Assembly: GCA_964423745.1 (NCBI GenBank)
Contig: CAYRGG010000057.1
Span: 1 to 27,392 of the forward strand
Length of the DNA stretch: 27,392 nucleotides
DNA from: CAYRGG01 sp964423745
GTDB taxonomy: Bacteria > Pseudomonadota > Gammaproteobacteria > Competibacterales > Competibacteraceae
Direction: 5' to 3'
In this document: in pieces, positions 1 through 7,273 of the stretch
Layout of the letters: every line of letters starts with the position of its first letter
How positions within the stretch are numbered: position 1 is the first letter of the stretch
The notes under the pieces: model-generated
Told to the model about the DNA's origin: nothing
Seen by the model: only the letters and a program-made list of their open reading frames with translations
The model's database searches: none
Made by a program: the position numbers and the translations under genes

Positions 1-2
1 AT

Positions 3-242
3 AAAGATTATAAGATTGCAAAATCGCTTTTTGAGGATCTTATTATTTTTGATTTAGTTGGCAAGGATATGGCCATAAAAAGCGCGAAAAACTTTCGGGC
101 TTTACGTAAGAGAGGTATAACGATTCGCAAACCTATCGATGTGATAATCGCCACATTCTGCATTGAACGAAAATTACCCCTACTCTTTTGTGATAAAGAT
201 TTCATACCGTTCGTAAAAAACCTAGGACTATTGGCTGCATGA
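3..242 (+). CDS. PIN-domain ribonuclease toxin, VapC-like, C-terminal part
   Basis: The open frame enters from the left edge and ends at a TGA, leaving the last 79 residues. It reads like the second half of a PIN domain: an Arg/Lys-rich stretch (NFRALRKRGITIRKPIDV), then the acidic position followed by IIA, and near the end the CDKDF motif that supplies the last conserved Asp of the metal site. PIN toxins of the VapC family are Mg-dependent RNases that cut tRNA or rRNA and are held in check by a VapB antitoxin encoded just upstream, which would lie outside this window. The N-terminal Asp and Glu are also outside, so activity cannot be judged. The DNA is AT-rich, as is usual for toxin-antitoxin cargo. 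The family call is fairly safe; the specific VapC subtype is not. Confidence 0.75.
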   Translation, partial: KDYKIAKSLFEDLIIFDLVGKDMAIKSAKNFRALRKRGITIRKPIDVIIATFCIERKLPLLFCDKDFIPFVKNLGLLAA

Positions 243-419
243 GGTACGCATAGCCAGACCAAATCGCTCGGTAGTAGGTTATTTTGAACCGTTCAAATTA
301 ATCCATAATCTTCTTAACAAGATTAAAAAATAAAAAAATCAAAAACTTATAAATTTGGCATTGTGGCTGCATTATGATAATGACCTTTAACATAATCTAA
401 AAATGCTAAATGTGCATAG

Positions 420-436
420 TTCACTGAAAAAGTGAA
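420..436. promoter_or_regulatory. Short inverted repeat upstream of the cytochrome gene
   Basis: TTCACT and AGTGAA flank a 5-base spacer (GAAAA), about 75 bases before the start of the exported cytochrome gene. The surrounding 243-510 stretch is AT-rich and has no convincing gene. The repeat could be an operator or part of the promoter region, but the arms are short and this may be chance. Confidence 0.2.
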
Positions 437-510
437 AAACCTAGGTTATGTTTAGGGTAATGCCTCTAATCGCGACACAGCGTACCTAAAAATCAGAGGG
501 ATCGATAATT

Positions 511-2277
511 ATGACAAAAAAAAACTTGTTTTGCAGTGCAAAGCCTTATGCAAGCTTTTTAATCTTTAGTTTGCTTGCCCTGAGTATCCCCGCATGGATT
601 GCTGCAGCTCCCTTAGTGGGTACACCCATTGCGGACCCTGGACCTCAAGTACCTATTCCTGGACCTTCAATACCTCCTGAACTCATTCCACCACCCGAGC
701 AAACTATCATTGAAGCAGAGTCCATGTCTTTGACCAATTATCTAGTGGAAGATAATGAACAAGCCTCCAATGGACAATTAATCAGTTTATTAAACGCAGG
801 CAGCAACGTCGGTGAGGCGGCCATGATTCTAAATGATGATTGGGAGTGGGAGATCTATAGAGTTTTTGTGGACTATCTCGATGAAAGCGATGGTCAAGCA
901 ACCATCGAATTTTGGATTAATGGTGAGTTGGAATTTTCCTGGACCTTGGACAAAGATCCTGGTCCTAGTAGCCCCCAACCCGAAGCGTTTCAACAAATCC
1001 ATGTGGGCGATTTTTCCTTGCAAGCCAGTGATGAACTGCGTTTCAAAGGTTATAAGCAGGGTTCAGAGGAAACCCGCATCGATCGTGTTGTTTTAGAAGC
1101 TACAGGACGTTCGGAATTCTGCGAAGAGGTGGATACCTCGCGTACTGAGCCTTATCAATTCTTAGCCCGTTTAGCGGCGAAGGACGGGACGAACCCCAGC
1201 TCGCTGCGGCCAAAATATGGCAATCCTTGCTATGTATCCCCCTATTACGTCAAAATCGATCCCCAAGATAAGCGCATTACCCTCAAAGGTTGGTTAGAGG
1301 TAAATGGCTACAATGCGGACGGATCCATCAAAGATGGTTCTAAACCTCATGCCGCCGTGCAATACATCAATGCCAATGATCTATACCTAGGTCGCGACAT
1401 GCACTGCACGCAAAATCCTAATCCTGACACACCCATAGCCTGTTGGGTGACCAATTCGCTTCATCCCGACAATTTAGACTATGAAGGCAATTACGCTGAC
1501 GAAGAGCAAATCATTGCCACCGTGACCATGGAGCGACGCAAAGATCTCAGCAATGCAGTAACCTATTATGTCTATGCCCCTGATGGTCGCCGTCTCAATG
1601 CCATTGGGCTGGACGCGGAAGGCCCTAAATCCGTCCCTGAAGTGTGCTACGCCTGCCACGGTGGTAGCCACGATGCGGAATGGAATCCTAGCGGGGGAGC
1701 TTTTCTCCCCTTCGATTTAGATGCTTTTAAACAATGGAATGCCAAGGGAATCGGTTTAGAGGAACAACAATCCCAATTTGCCTTGCTCAACCGGATGCTC
1801 TATCAAGATAGCTACAACGGAGAACGCATTCGTACTGCCATTAAACATTGGTATGACGGCGTCGTTCCCACCAGCAGCAGCCGATTCGACGATCCACCAC
1901 CCGATTCGTGGTTTACTAACCCTGACGGGTATAGTAGTAGCAATCTTGAGGAACTCAATACGTACTGGCACGAATACGGCCTTTATACAGCTTATGCTAC
2001 TAACTGTCGACTTTGCCATGTGGTTGCCGAACCCGGACGCACACCCTTCGCAAAGGGCAATATTTTTGAAGCTTATGTTAAATCAATCAACGACTATCTC
2101 TGCGACGGCCGCTCCTATCCACCCGGCAATCCCCGCGATACCCTTGACGCAACCCTACTGGCAGAGGGTTCCATGATGCCTAATGCAGAAGTCACCTTGC
2201 ATCGTATTCTCGAAAAAAATCGTTCCCACGGCAGTTTGACCTGGAGTGATCAAGATCACATCTGCGGTTGGCGTTAA
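511..2277 (+). CDS. Exported CBM-like / di-haem cytochrome c-like protein
   Basis: 588 residues. The N-terminus has a basic start, a hydrophobic stretch (about residues 14-30) and an Ala-rich cleavage region, so it is probably exported to the periplasm or outward. A Pro-rich linker (about 35-63) leads to a beta-rich module (about 66-197) that starts with IIEAES and ends with ETRIDRVVLEA, the pattern of CBM6/CBM35-type carbohydrate-binding folds. The rest carries two haem c attachment motifs, CYACH (Cys379-His383) and CRLCH (Cys499-His503), so two covalent haems are expected. No known catalytic domain was recognised. An AGAGGGA ribosome site lies about 10 bases before the ATG. The gene stands alone between an AT-rich gap and a hairpin. 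A redox protein that docks to polysaccharide or sheath material is an inference; electron partner and substrate are unknown. Confidence 0.75.
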   Translation: MTKKNLFCSAKPYASFLIFSLLALSIPAWIAAAPLVGTPIADPGPQVPIPGPSIPPELIPPPEQTIIEAESMSLTNYLVEDNEQASNGQLISLLNAGSNVGEAAMILNDDWEWEIYRVFVDYLDESDGQATIEFWINGELEFSWTLDKDPGPSSPQPEAFQQIHVGDFSLQASDELRFKGYKQGSEETRIDRVVLEATGRSEFCEEVDTSRTEPYQFLARLAAKDGTNPSSLRPKYGNPCYVSPYYVKIDPQDKRITLKGWLEVNGYNADGSIKDGSKPHAAVQYINANDLYLGRDMHCTQNPNPDTPIACWVTNSLHPDNLDYEGNYADEEQIIATVTMERRKDLSNAVTYYVYAPDGRRLNAIGLDAEGPKSVPEVCYACHGGSHDAEWNPSGGAFLPFDLDAFKQWNAKGIGLEEQQSQFALLNRMLYQDSYNGERIRTAIKHWYDGVVPTSSSRFDDPPPDSWFTNPDGYSSSNLEELNTYWHEYGLYTAYATNCRLCHVVAEPGRTPFAKGNIFEAYVKSINDYLCDGRSYPPGNPRDTLDATLLAEGSMMPNAEVTLHRILEKNRSHGSLTWSDQDHICGWR

Positions 2278-2301
2278 ATCGTAATCCTATCGTGATCTAA
2301 T

Positions 2302-2333
2302 GAAAGAGGGCCCAATGGCCCTCTTTCTGCTTG
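2302..2333 (+). terminator. Hairpin terminator after the cytochrome gene
   Basis: An 11-bp perfect stem (GAAAGAGGGCC with GGCCCTCTTTC) around a CAAT loop starts 24 bases after the stop codon. The T-tract after it is weak (CTGCTTGCTG), so it may need Rho or act in either direction. Confidence 0.6.
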
Positions 2334-2439
2334 CTGCATTAGTCTCTAAAATGGGACTGCTGGTAACAGCCAGTTGTTTCACACCCATCTTAGAAACCAA
2401 AGGCAGATCCATGGTAAAACAGCAGCTTAACCAAACCCC

Positions 2440-4251
2440 ATGCACGTCTTAGTGGAAAACCAGCAGCGGGGTCTTTGGCAAGCCTATCGTGATCCGATCC
2501 ATATCATCACAGCGCAAAATTTAGAACAAGTTCTACCTGCTTTACAAACAGTCCAAGCCGCTGTCGAAAAAGAAGGACTTTTTGCAGCGGGGTTCATAAC
2601 TTATGAAGCAGCGCCTGCCTTTGACGCGGCCTATAAAACGCTTCCCCAGGGTTCGCTGCCCTTACTGCAATTTGGTTTGTATCGACGGTTTTATGATCTA
2701 GCTACTCTACCTAAAACCAGCGGCGACGCATCCACCTGGCAAAATGCTGAAAAATGGCAGGCAGATATTTCGGAAGCCTCATATGAGGAAAGTTTTAGCC
2801 GGATTAAAGATCACCTCCGCTTGGGGGAAACCTATCAAGTTAATTACTCATTCCGCCTACGTAAAAAGAACTTTGCGCCAGGCGCTGCAACGTTTGCAGA
2901 TTTGGTTTGTGCGCAAGGAAAAGGGTGCGCAGCCTTGGTAGAGACAGCCCATTTTGATTTATTAAGCGTCTCACCAGAGCTTTTTTTTATGTTGCACGGC
3001 GATGAGATTTTGACCAAACCCATGAAAGGAACCCGCAAACGAGGACGTTGGTTGGAGGAAGACAAAAAAATCGCTGCAGAGCTTACCTTGTCGACAAAAG
3101 AACGGGCCGAGAATTTGATGATTGTGGATATGATGCGCAATGACCTGGGTCGCATCGCTTACCCTAGCTCTATTCAGGTGCCTGCCCTGTTTACGGCAGA
3201 ACGTTATCCCACGATCCAGCAAATGACGAGTACCGTTCGCGCTAGAACTGGGGCCAGTTTTGTGGAAATTATGAAGGCGCTTTTTCCCTGTGCCTCTATC
3301 ACCGGAGCCCCCAAAGTAAAAACCATGGAAATTATCGCCCACGAAGAAACCGCCCCCCGGGGGATCTATACCGGAACGATAGGTTTTTATCATCCTGGAC
3401 GCGAGGCGCTTTTCAATGTAGCTATCCGCACGCTCTCGGTGGACAAAATTAACCACGCCAGCGAGTACGGTGTCGGCGGCGGCATCGTTTGGGACTCAAA
3501 CCCTGTCAGTGAATATCAAGAATGTCTCACTAAAAGCCGGGTCCTACATCAAAAAAGCCCGCCTTTTCGCTTGCTGGAGACCTTGTTATGGACAAAAGAA
3601 GATGAGTTTTTTCTAGAAAAGCGACACATCCAGCGTATGCAAGATTCTGCAGACTATTTTGGCTTTACTTTTAATCCTCAACACTGTCAAGAAACCCTTG
3701 CCACAGTGACTGCGACTTTACACAATGAAGGAGTAACACAACCCCAAAAAGTAAGACTTTTAGGCGATCATCTAGGAAAGTTTCAATGGGAGTCAGCCTC
3801 TCTAAAAGATGATTTTTTTCCTGCATCCAACCCTATCATGGCCCAAGCAAAACCACCCTTAACTGCAGCTCTAGCCCAAGAAGCAGTAAACTCCCAAGAT
3901 CCATTTCTATTTCATAAAACCACCCATAGGCAGATCTACGAACAACAAAAACGAGCCTCCTATGATACGACTCTGCTTTATAACCAGCGTGAAGAACTGA
4001 CAGAATGTATGTATGCCAATGTGGTACTACGTTATGGTGAGGTATTACTTACCCCTGCCCGATCCTGCGGCTTATTGGCAGGCACTTATCGGCAAGAATT
4101 ATTGGAAAGCGGGGAAATTCAGGAAGCCATACTCACTTTGCAAGACCTAAATAACGCTGACGACGTTTTTCAAATCAATAGCGTGGGTCTATGGACTCGG
4201 CTGGCTGTTTTAGTCCAGGATTTGCACACAAAGGACTCATGTAGCTTGTAA
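2440..4251 (+). CDS. pabB: Aminodeoxychorismate synthase component I fused to aminodeoxychorismate lyase (PabB-PabC)
   Basis: 603 residues. The first part (about 1-365) is a chorismate-binding enzyme: KPMKGT with Lys196, the residue that forms the covalent adduct in PabB; MMRNDLGRI at about 231-239; and FPCASITGAPK at 282-292. It would convert chorismate plus ammonia to 4-amino-4-deoxychorismate. The second part (about 375-603) is a fold-IV PLP enzyme with HKTTHRQIY (likely PLP Lys493) and ELTECMYANVVL, matching aminodeoxychorismate lyase, which releases p-aminobenzoate for folate. This fusion is common in bacteria. The glutaminase partner PabA is not in the window. No clear ribosome site precedes the ATG, but residues 1-60 align with the family pattern (GFITYEAAPAFD), so the start is credible. 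Confidence 0.9.
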   Translation: MHVLVENQQRGLWQAYRDPIHIITAQNLEQVLPALQTVQAAVEKEGLFAAGFITYEAAPAFDAAYKTLPQGSLPLLQFGLYRRFYDLATLPKTSGDASTWQNAEKWQADISEASYEESFSRIKDHLRLGETYQVNYSFRLRKKNFAPGAATFADLVCAQGKGCAALVETAHFDLLSVSPELFFMLHGDEILTKPMKGTRKRGRWLEEDKKIAAELTLSTKERAENLMIVDMMRNDLGRIAYPSSIQVPALFTAERYPTIQQMTSTVRARTGASFVEIMKALFPCASITGAPKVKTMEIIAHEETAPRGIYTGTIGFYHPGREALFNVAIRTLSVDKINHASEYGVGGGIVWDSNPVSEYQECLTKSRVLHQKSPPFRLLETLLWTKEDEFFLEKRHIQRMQDSADYFGFTFNPQHCQETLATVTATLHNEGVTQPQKVRLLGDHLGKFQWESASLKDDFFPASNPIMAQAKPPLTAALAQEAVNSQDPFLFHKTTHRQIYEQQKRASYDTTLLYNQREELTECMYANVVLRYGEVLLTPARSCGLLAGTYRQELLESGEIQEAILTLQDLNNADDVFQINSVGLWTRLAVLVQDLHTKDSCSL

Positions 4252-4369
4252 AAGAGGTGTCGAGCTTATCAAAGCCTCCAATGATCTGGCAAAATCAGAC
4301 AAACAACGCTTAAAAGCCTATTTAGTGGCTATGTTTCAAAAAGGTGCAGAGCTTATTAAATCATGCTGA
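4214..4369 (+). pseudogene. Orphan open frame with a repeated GVELIK/GAELIK motif, probable gene remnant
   Basis: Between pabB and coaE one frame is open from after a TAG at 4211 to a TGA at 4367. It has no ATG, GTG or TTG. Its peptide contains two related stretches, RGVELIKAS and KGAELIKSC, with a Lys-rich helical segment (LAKSDKQRLKAYLVAMFQ) between them. It overlaps the end of pabB and the first bases of coaE in other frames. It looks like the C-terminal remnant of a small helical protein rather than random DNA, because the repeat is in frame, but no family was recognised. The alternative is a non-coding spacer that happens to be open. Confidence 0.3.
4239..4263 (+). repeat. Short copy of the 8522-8546 repeat
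   Basis: These 25 bases differ from 8522-8546 at two positions only, with weaker similarity for about 8 bases upstream. The copy straddles the end of pabB and stops before the hairpin part of the longer element. In one frame it starts the orphan peptide VACKRGVE. Confidence 0.45.
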
Positions 4370-4965
4370 TTATTGGTCTCACAGGGGGCATCGGCAGCGG
4401 TAAAACCGCCGTTAGCGATGCTTTTGCCCAGCGCGGCGTACCCATTATAGATACCGATGTGCTAGCGCGCGACGTGGTGCAACCGGGTCAACCAGCTTTT
4501 CAAGAAATCGTCGCTGCATTTGGCAGGGCTTGTTTGGATAACCATTGCGCCCTTGACCGTGGTTATCTACGGCGCACGGTATTCGCAAACCCTGAGTTAC
4601 GCCATCGGTTAGAGGCTATTCTCCACCCTCGTATCCGGCAACGTATGCAGGCTTGCATCACGGCGCTAACGGCGCCCTATTGTATTGTGGTGGTGCCCCT
4701 ACTGACAGAAACAGGGATGACTCACTGGTTTGACAGAATTCTTGTGGTGGATGTACCGGAAGCAGTGCAAATTCAGCGGGTAATGGCGCGGGACAACGTG
4801 GATGAAACCCATGCCAGACATATTCTTAGCGCCCAAGCAAGCCGTGAAAAGCGCCTAGCCATCGCAGATGATATTATTGAGAATATAGATGATATTGATG
4901 TGTTGGATCATAAAGTCGAAGCATTACATAATATCTATTTGAGTCTTGCCCAAACACGTTATTGA
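4363..4965 (+). CDS. coaE: Dephospho-CoA kinase
   Basis: 200 residues, the normal CoaE length. It phosphorylates the 3' hydroxyl of the ribose in dephospho-CoA using ATP, the last step of coenzyme A synthesis, in the cytoplasm. The P-loop is GGIGSGKT at residues 8-15. The following IDTDVLARDVV is the family substrate-binding stretch, and LHPRIRQRM and VVVPLLTETG are also typical of CoaE. The gene lies downstream of the pabBC fusion and directly before the Uma2-type gene. In many gammaproteobacteria coaE sits near secA and mutT, as it does here, although here it faces them. The ribosome site is weak (GCAGAG, about 11 bases before the ATG). Confidence 0.95.
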   Translation: MLIIGLTGGIGSGKTAVSDAFAQRGVPIIDTDVLARDVVQPGQPAFQEIVAAFGRACLDNHCALDRGYLRRTVFANPELRHRLEAILHPRIRQRMQACITALTAPYCIVVVPLLTETGMTHWFDRILVVDVPEAVQIQRVMARDNVDETHARHILSAQASREKRLAIADDIIENIDDIDVLDHKVEALHNIYLSLAQTRY

Positions 4966-4983
4966 AACCAAAAGTTGTCCGCC

Positions 4984-5799
4984 ATGATGAACCCTGAGCT
5001 TAACGACGACGATACGTTGACCGAACCCGAAGCGGTTGATGAGATAACTCTACCACCTACGCAAGACGAATTGCCTTATGATGACGGAGTTCCCATGGAA
5101 ACTGCACGCCACCGTATGCAGATGGAGCTGCTCATCAACACCCTAGAACCTTGGCTAGCCGAACGGCAGGAAGGTTATGTGGGTGGCAATATGTTTATTT
5201 ACTTTAGTATGGAGCAGGTACGTAACCGGTATTTTCGAGGTCCAGACTTCTTTGCCGTGCTGGGTGTATCCCAAAAAGAACGCAAAAGCTGGGTCGTTTG
5301 GGAAGAAAAAAAAGCCCCGGATGTAGTCATTGAACTACTCTCCAACAGCACTGCAGAACATGACAAGACCACAAAAAAAACCATTTATCAGGACCGGCTT
5401 CGCATTCCCGAGTATTTTTGGTTTGATCCCTTTAAGCCCGAAGATTGGGCTGGGTTTGCCCTGCGCGATGGCGTTTATGAACCATTACCTTTTGATTTAA
5501 ACAACCGCTTGGTGAGTCACCGGCTCGGTCTTGCTTTGACACGTTGGCCGGGCATCTACAGAAATATAGAGGCTGTATGGCTACGCTGGGAAACCCTAGA
5601 AGGGGTTTTATTACCTACGGATAGTGAAGCCGCAAAACAGGGGGTTGAACGTGCTGGGCAACAGGCTGAGCAAGAGAAACAACGGGCTGATCGTGCCGAA
5701 CAACAAGCCCAGCAAGAAAAACAACGGGCTGAGCAGGAGAAAAAACGGGCTGAGAAACTGGCGGCTAAGTTACGAGAACTGGGCTTTGATTTGGACTAA
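4984..5799 (+). CDS. Uma2-family (DUF820) PD-(D/E)XK-like protein with coiled-coil tail
   Basis: About 271 residues. The central part holds the Uma2 pattern: GPDFFAV (the PD), then APDVVIELLSNST with the acidic residue, a Lys in HDKTTKK, and IPEYFWFDP. These residues belong to a restriction-endonuclease-like fold, but nuclease activity is not established for most members. The last 50 or so residues are a charged coiled coil of near-repeats (AEQEKQRADRAEQQAQQEKQ) ending in KLRELGFDLD, a common tail in this family. Such genes occur in large numbers in cyanobacteria and some sulfur bacteria, and their role is unknown. An in-frame TTG at 4975 is a possible earlier start; the ATG pair at 4984 and 4987 is preferred, but no ribosome site settles it. 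The gene begins 18 bases after coaE. Confidence 0.8.
   Translation: MMNPELNDDDTLTEPEAVDEITLPPTQDELPYDDGVPMETARHRMQMELLINTLEPWLAERQEGYVGGNMFIYFSMEQVRNRYFRGPDFFAVLGVSQKERKSWVVWEEKKAPDVVIELLSNSTAEHDKTTKKTIYQDRLRIPEYFWFDPFKPEDWAGFALRDGVYEPLPFDLNNRLVSHRLGLALTRWPGIYRNIEAVWLRWETLEGVLLPTDSEAAKQGVERAGQQAEQEKQRADRAEQQAQQEKQRAEQEKKRAEKLAAKLRELGFDLD
5671..5754 (+). repeat. Degenerate tandem repeat encoding the coiled coil of the Uma2-type protein
   Basis: Three units of about 21-24 bases, each ending in ACGGGCTGA, encode the QxEKxRAxxxE repeats of the coiled-coil tail. The units differ by a few bases, and one spacer of about 18 bases separates the first two. Copy number of such units often varies between strains. 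Confidence 0.5.
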
Positions 5800-5807
5800 A
5801 AAACCTT

Positions 5808-6299
5808 TCAGTTGACAGTCAGCGGGAATTGCACACTATAGGGCGGCTCCGTTTCAATTTCAACAGTGGCAATCCAGTCACTACGCCCCGTGGTGCATAG
5901 GGGCAGTATGACTTTACCCTGCCAACGTTGATCTGCTTTGCGGCGCAGGTGAAAACGGTTGACACCCATATCCATGCCGACCATGGCAAAATGCACGGTG
6001 ACATCCTGTACAGTATCCGCTAGGGGTCCCTCTAAACGCACTTGAAAAGAAAAAGGTTTAAGCGCTCGCACATTGTCACTGGGAAAAACACTGACGGACA
6101 ATTCCTCGCTTCGCACGGCACACGTTTTCTGAGACAAATGGCAATCAGCGGGCGCGGAGAGCATTACCCGTGGCGTTTCCACTTGAGCAAACCAAGCCGC
6201 TAGCTGCGCATAGCCTAGGTTTATTAAAAATCCCAGCAAGGCGAATAAACCAATGAACAAACCCATTAAAACCAGGCTTGATCTACGCTCTGCAACCAC
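5808..6299 (-). CDS. Single-pass membrane protein, FixH-like
   Basis: 163 residues from a GTG whose first base is the last base of the upstream MutT-ThiE-like gene's stop (TAGTG), which suggests translational coupling. A longer frame runs upstream but lies inside that gene and is rejected; an ATG at 6266 is an alternative start. VVAERRSS is followed by one membrane segment (about residues 9-31) and then a periplasmic beta-rich domain. That domain contains FAMVGMDMG (about 105-112) and WQGKVILPLC, the arrangement seen in FixH/YtkA-type domains, where Met-rich strands are often linked to copper. Two Cys at 53 and 60 could form a disulfide. A metal role is only a guess. The gene ends 8 bases from the convergent Uma2-type gene. 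Confidence 0.6.
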   Translation of the reverse strand: MVAERRSSLVLMGLFIGLFALLGFLINLGYAQLAAWFAQVETPRVMLSAPADCHLSQKTCAVRSEELSVSVFPSDNVRALKPFSFQVRLEGPLADTVQDVTVHFAMVGMDMGVNRFHLRRKADQRWQGKVILPLCTTGRSDWIATVEIETEPPYSVQFPLTVN

Positions 6300-7270
6300 T
6301 ACACCCACAAGGCTCGCACCGCTGCAATACCTTGACTGCCGTGGCGCCATGCTTGGTCTACATCGGCCAACGTCATGCCCCCCAACGCATAGATTGGGAG
6401 TGCCGCCAGCTCCGTTAAAGCTTGCAAGCCTTGCCAACCCAGAGGCTGAACGTCTGGGTGGCTAGGAGTCATGCGCACGGGAGAAACCACTGCGAAGTCT
6501 ACCCCTATGCGACTCGCGTGATGCAGTTCCTCTAAGTTGTGACAAGATGCAGCAACCCACCGGTCGGGGGGCAGCGGTCGCGTATCCAGCGCCATCAGCC
6601 GAGTAGCCGTCAAGTGCAGGCCGTCGGCGTCTAGGGCCCGCGCCTGAGCTGGACTACCATTGAGCAGTAGCGTGGCGCCATAGGATTTGGTCAAGCGTTG
6701 GGCTTTCTGATAAAGGGTCAATAAATTATCTTCGGAGAGTCTTTTGGTGCGCAATTGAATTAACCGCATACCCCGCGCCAAAACGCTTTCTAAATGTTGT
6801 AAAAAAATCTTAGGCTGATCTCCAGGTTCACCGGTAATGGCATATTCTTTCGGTAACCGCAGGGCATTGATAATAGGCGCATCGGCAGCGGGAAAATCAT
6901 ACTCAGCGAGGGCTTGCGGGGTCACCCAACGCAGGGGTTGATCTTCCAAACCACAAGGTTCCCCCCGGTAGCCATCGATTCGCCACACATCCAGTAGCAC
7001 TGTCTTATCCGTATAGGCATGGCGAACTCGGATCAAGGGACGCATAGACTCCACTTCAGTTCCCAGCTCTTCCCGTAATTCCCGCGTTAAAGCGGCTTCC
7101 ACGTTTTCTCCAAGTTCTACCTTACCCCCCGGAAATTCCCATAAGCCCCCCTGATGGACGTGCTCAGACCGACGGCTAATCAATACCTCTCCGGCAGGGT
7201 TGATTAGCGCCCCTACCGCCACATGCAAATAGCCATTTTTTAAGGGTGAAGATTGGGCAGAAAGGACCAT
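6299..7270 (-). CDS. mutT: Nudix hydrolase (MutT-like) fused to a ThiE/TenI-like domain
   Basis: 323 residues. Residues about 12-130 are a Nudix hydrolase with the full Nudix box: Gly49, five residues, Glu55, seven residues, then REL REELG at 63-70. MutT removes 8-oxo-dGTP from the nucleotide pool and so prevents mutations. Residues about 145-323 resemble thiamine phosphate synthase/TenI (IQLRTKR at 171-177, ADGLHL at 215-220, FAVVSPVRMTPS, YALGGM). Parts of the usual ThiE phosphate and substrate motifs look altered: NGSP in place of NDR, and no TxTK after SPV. Thiamine synthesis by this half is therefore doubtful. The fusion is widespread in gammaproteobacteria. The ATG is 3 bases after the argJ stop, so it is surely in one transcript with argJ. 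Confidence 0.88.
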   Translation of the reverse strand: MVLSAQSSPLKNGYLHVAVGALINPAGEVLISRRSEHVHQGGLWEFPGGKVELGENVEAALTRELREELGTEVESMRPLIRVRHAYTDKTVLLDVWRIDGYRGEPCGLEDQPLRWVTPQALAEYDFPAADAPIINALRLPKEYAITGEPGDQPKIFLQHLESVLARGMRLIQLRTKRLSEDNLLTLYQKAQRLTKSYGATLLLNGSPAQARALDADGLHLTATRLMALDTRPLPPDRWVAASCHNLEELHHASRIGVDFAVVSPVRMTPSHPDVQPLGWQGLQALTELAALPIYALGGMTLADVDQAWRHGSQGIAAVRALWV

Positions 7271-7273
7271 ATG

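Noticed and set aside
8..262. Leftward 84-residue frame at the left edge
   Set aside because: It is the shadow of the PIN-domain frame on the other strand and resembles nothing.
5671..5754. Possible CRISPR or noncoding tandem array
   Set aside because: The units are contiguous or nearly so, in frame, and explained by the coiled-coil coding sequence; there are no spacers of constant size.
6302..6437. N-terminal extension of the FixH-like protein
   Set aside because: It lies wholly inside the MutT-ThiE-like gene in another frame, and the GTG overlapping that gene's stop gives a normal single-pass protein.
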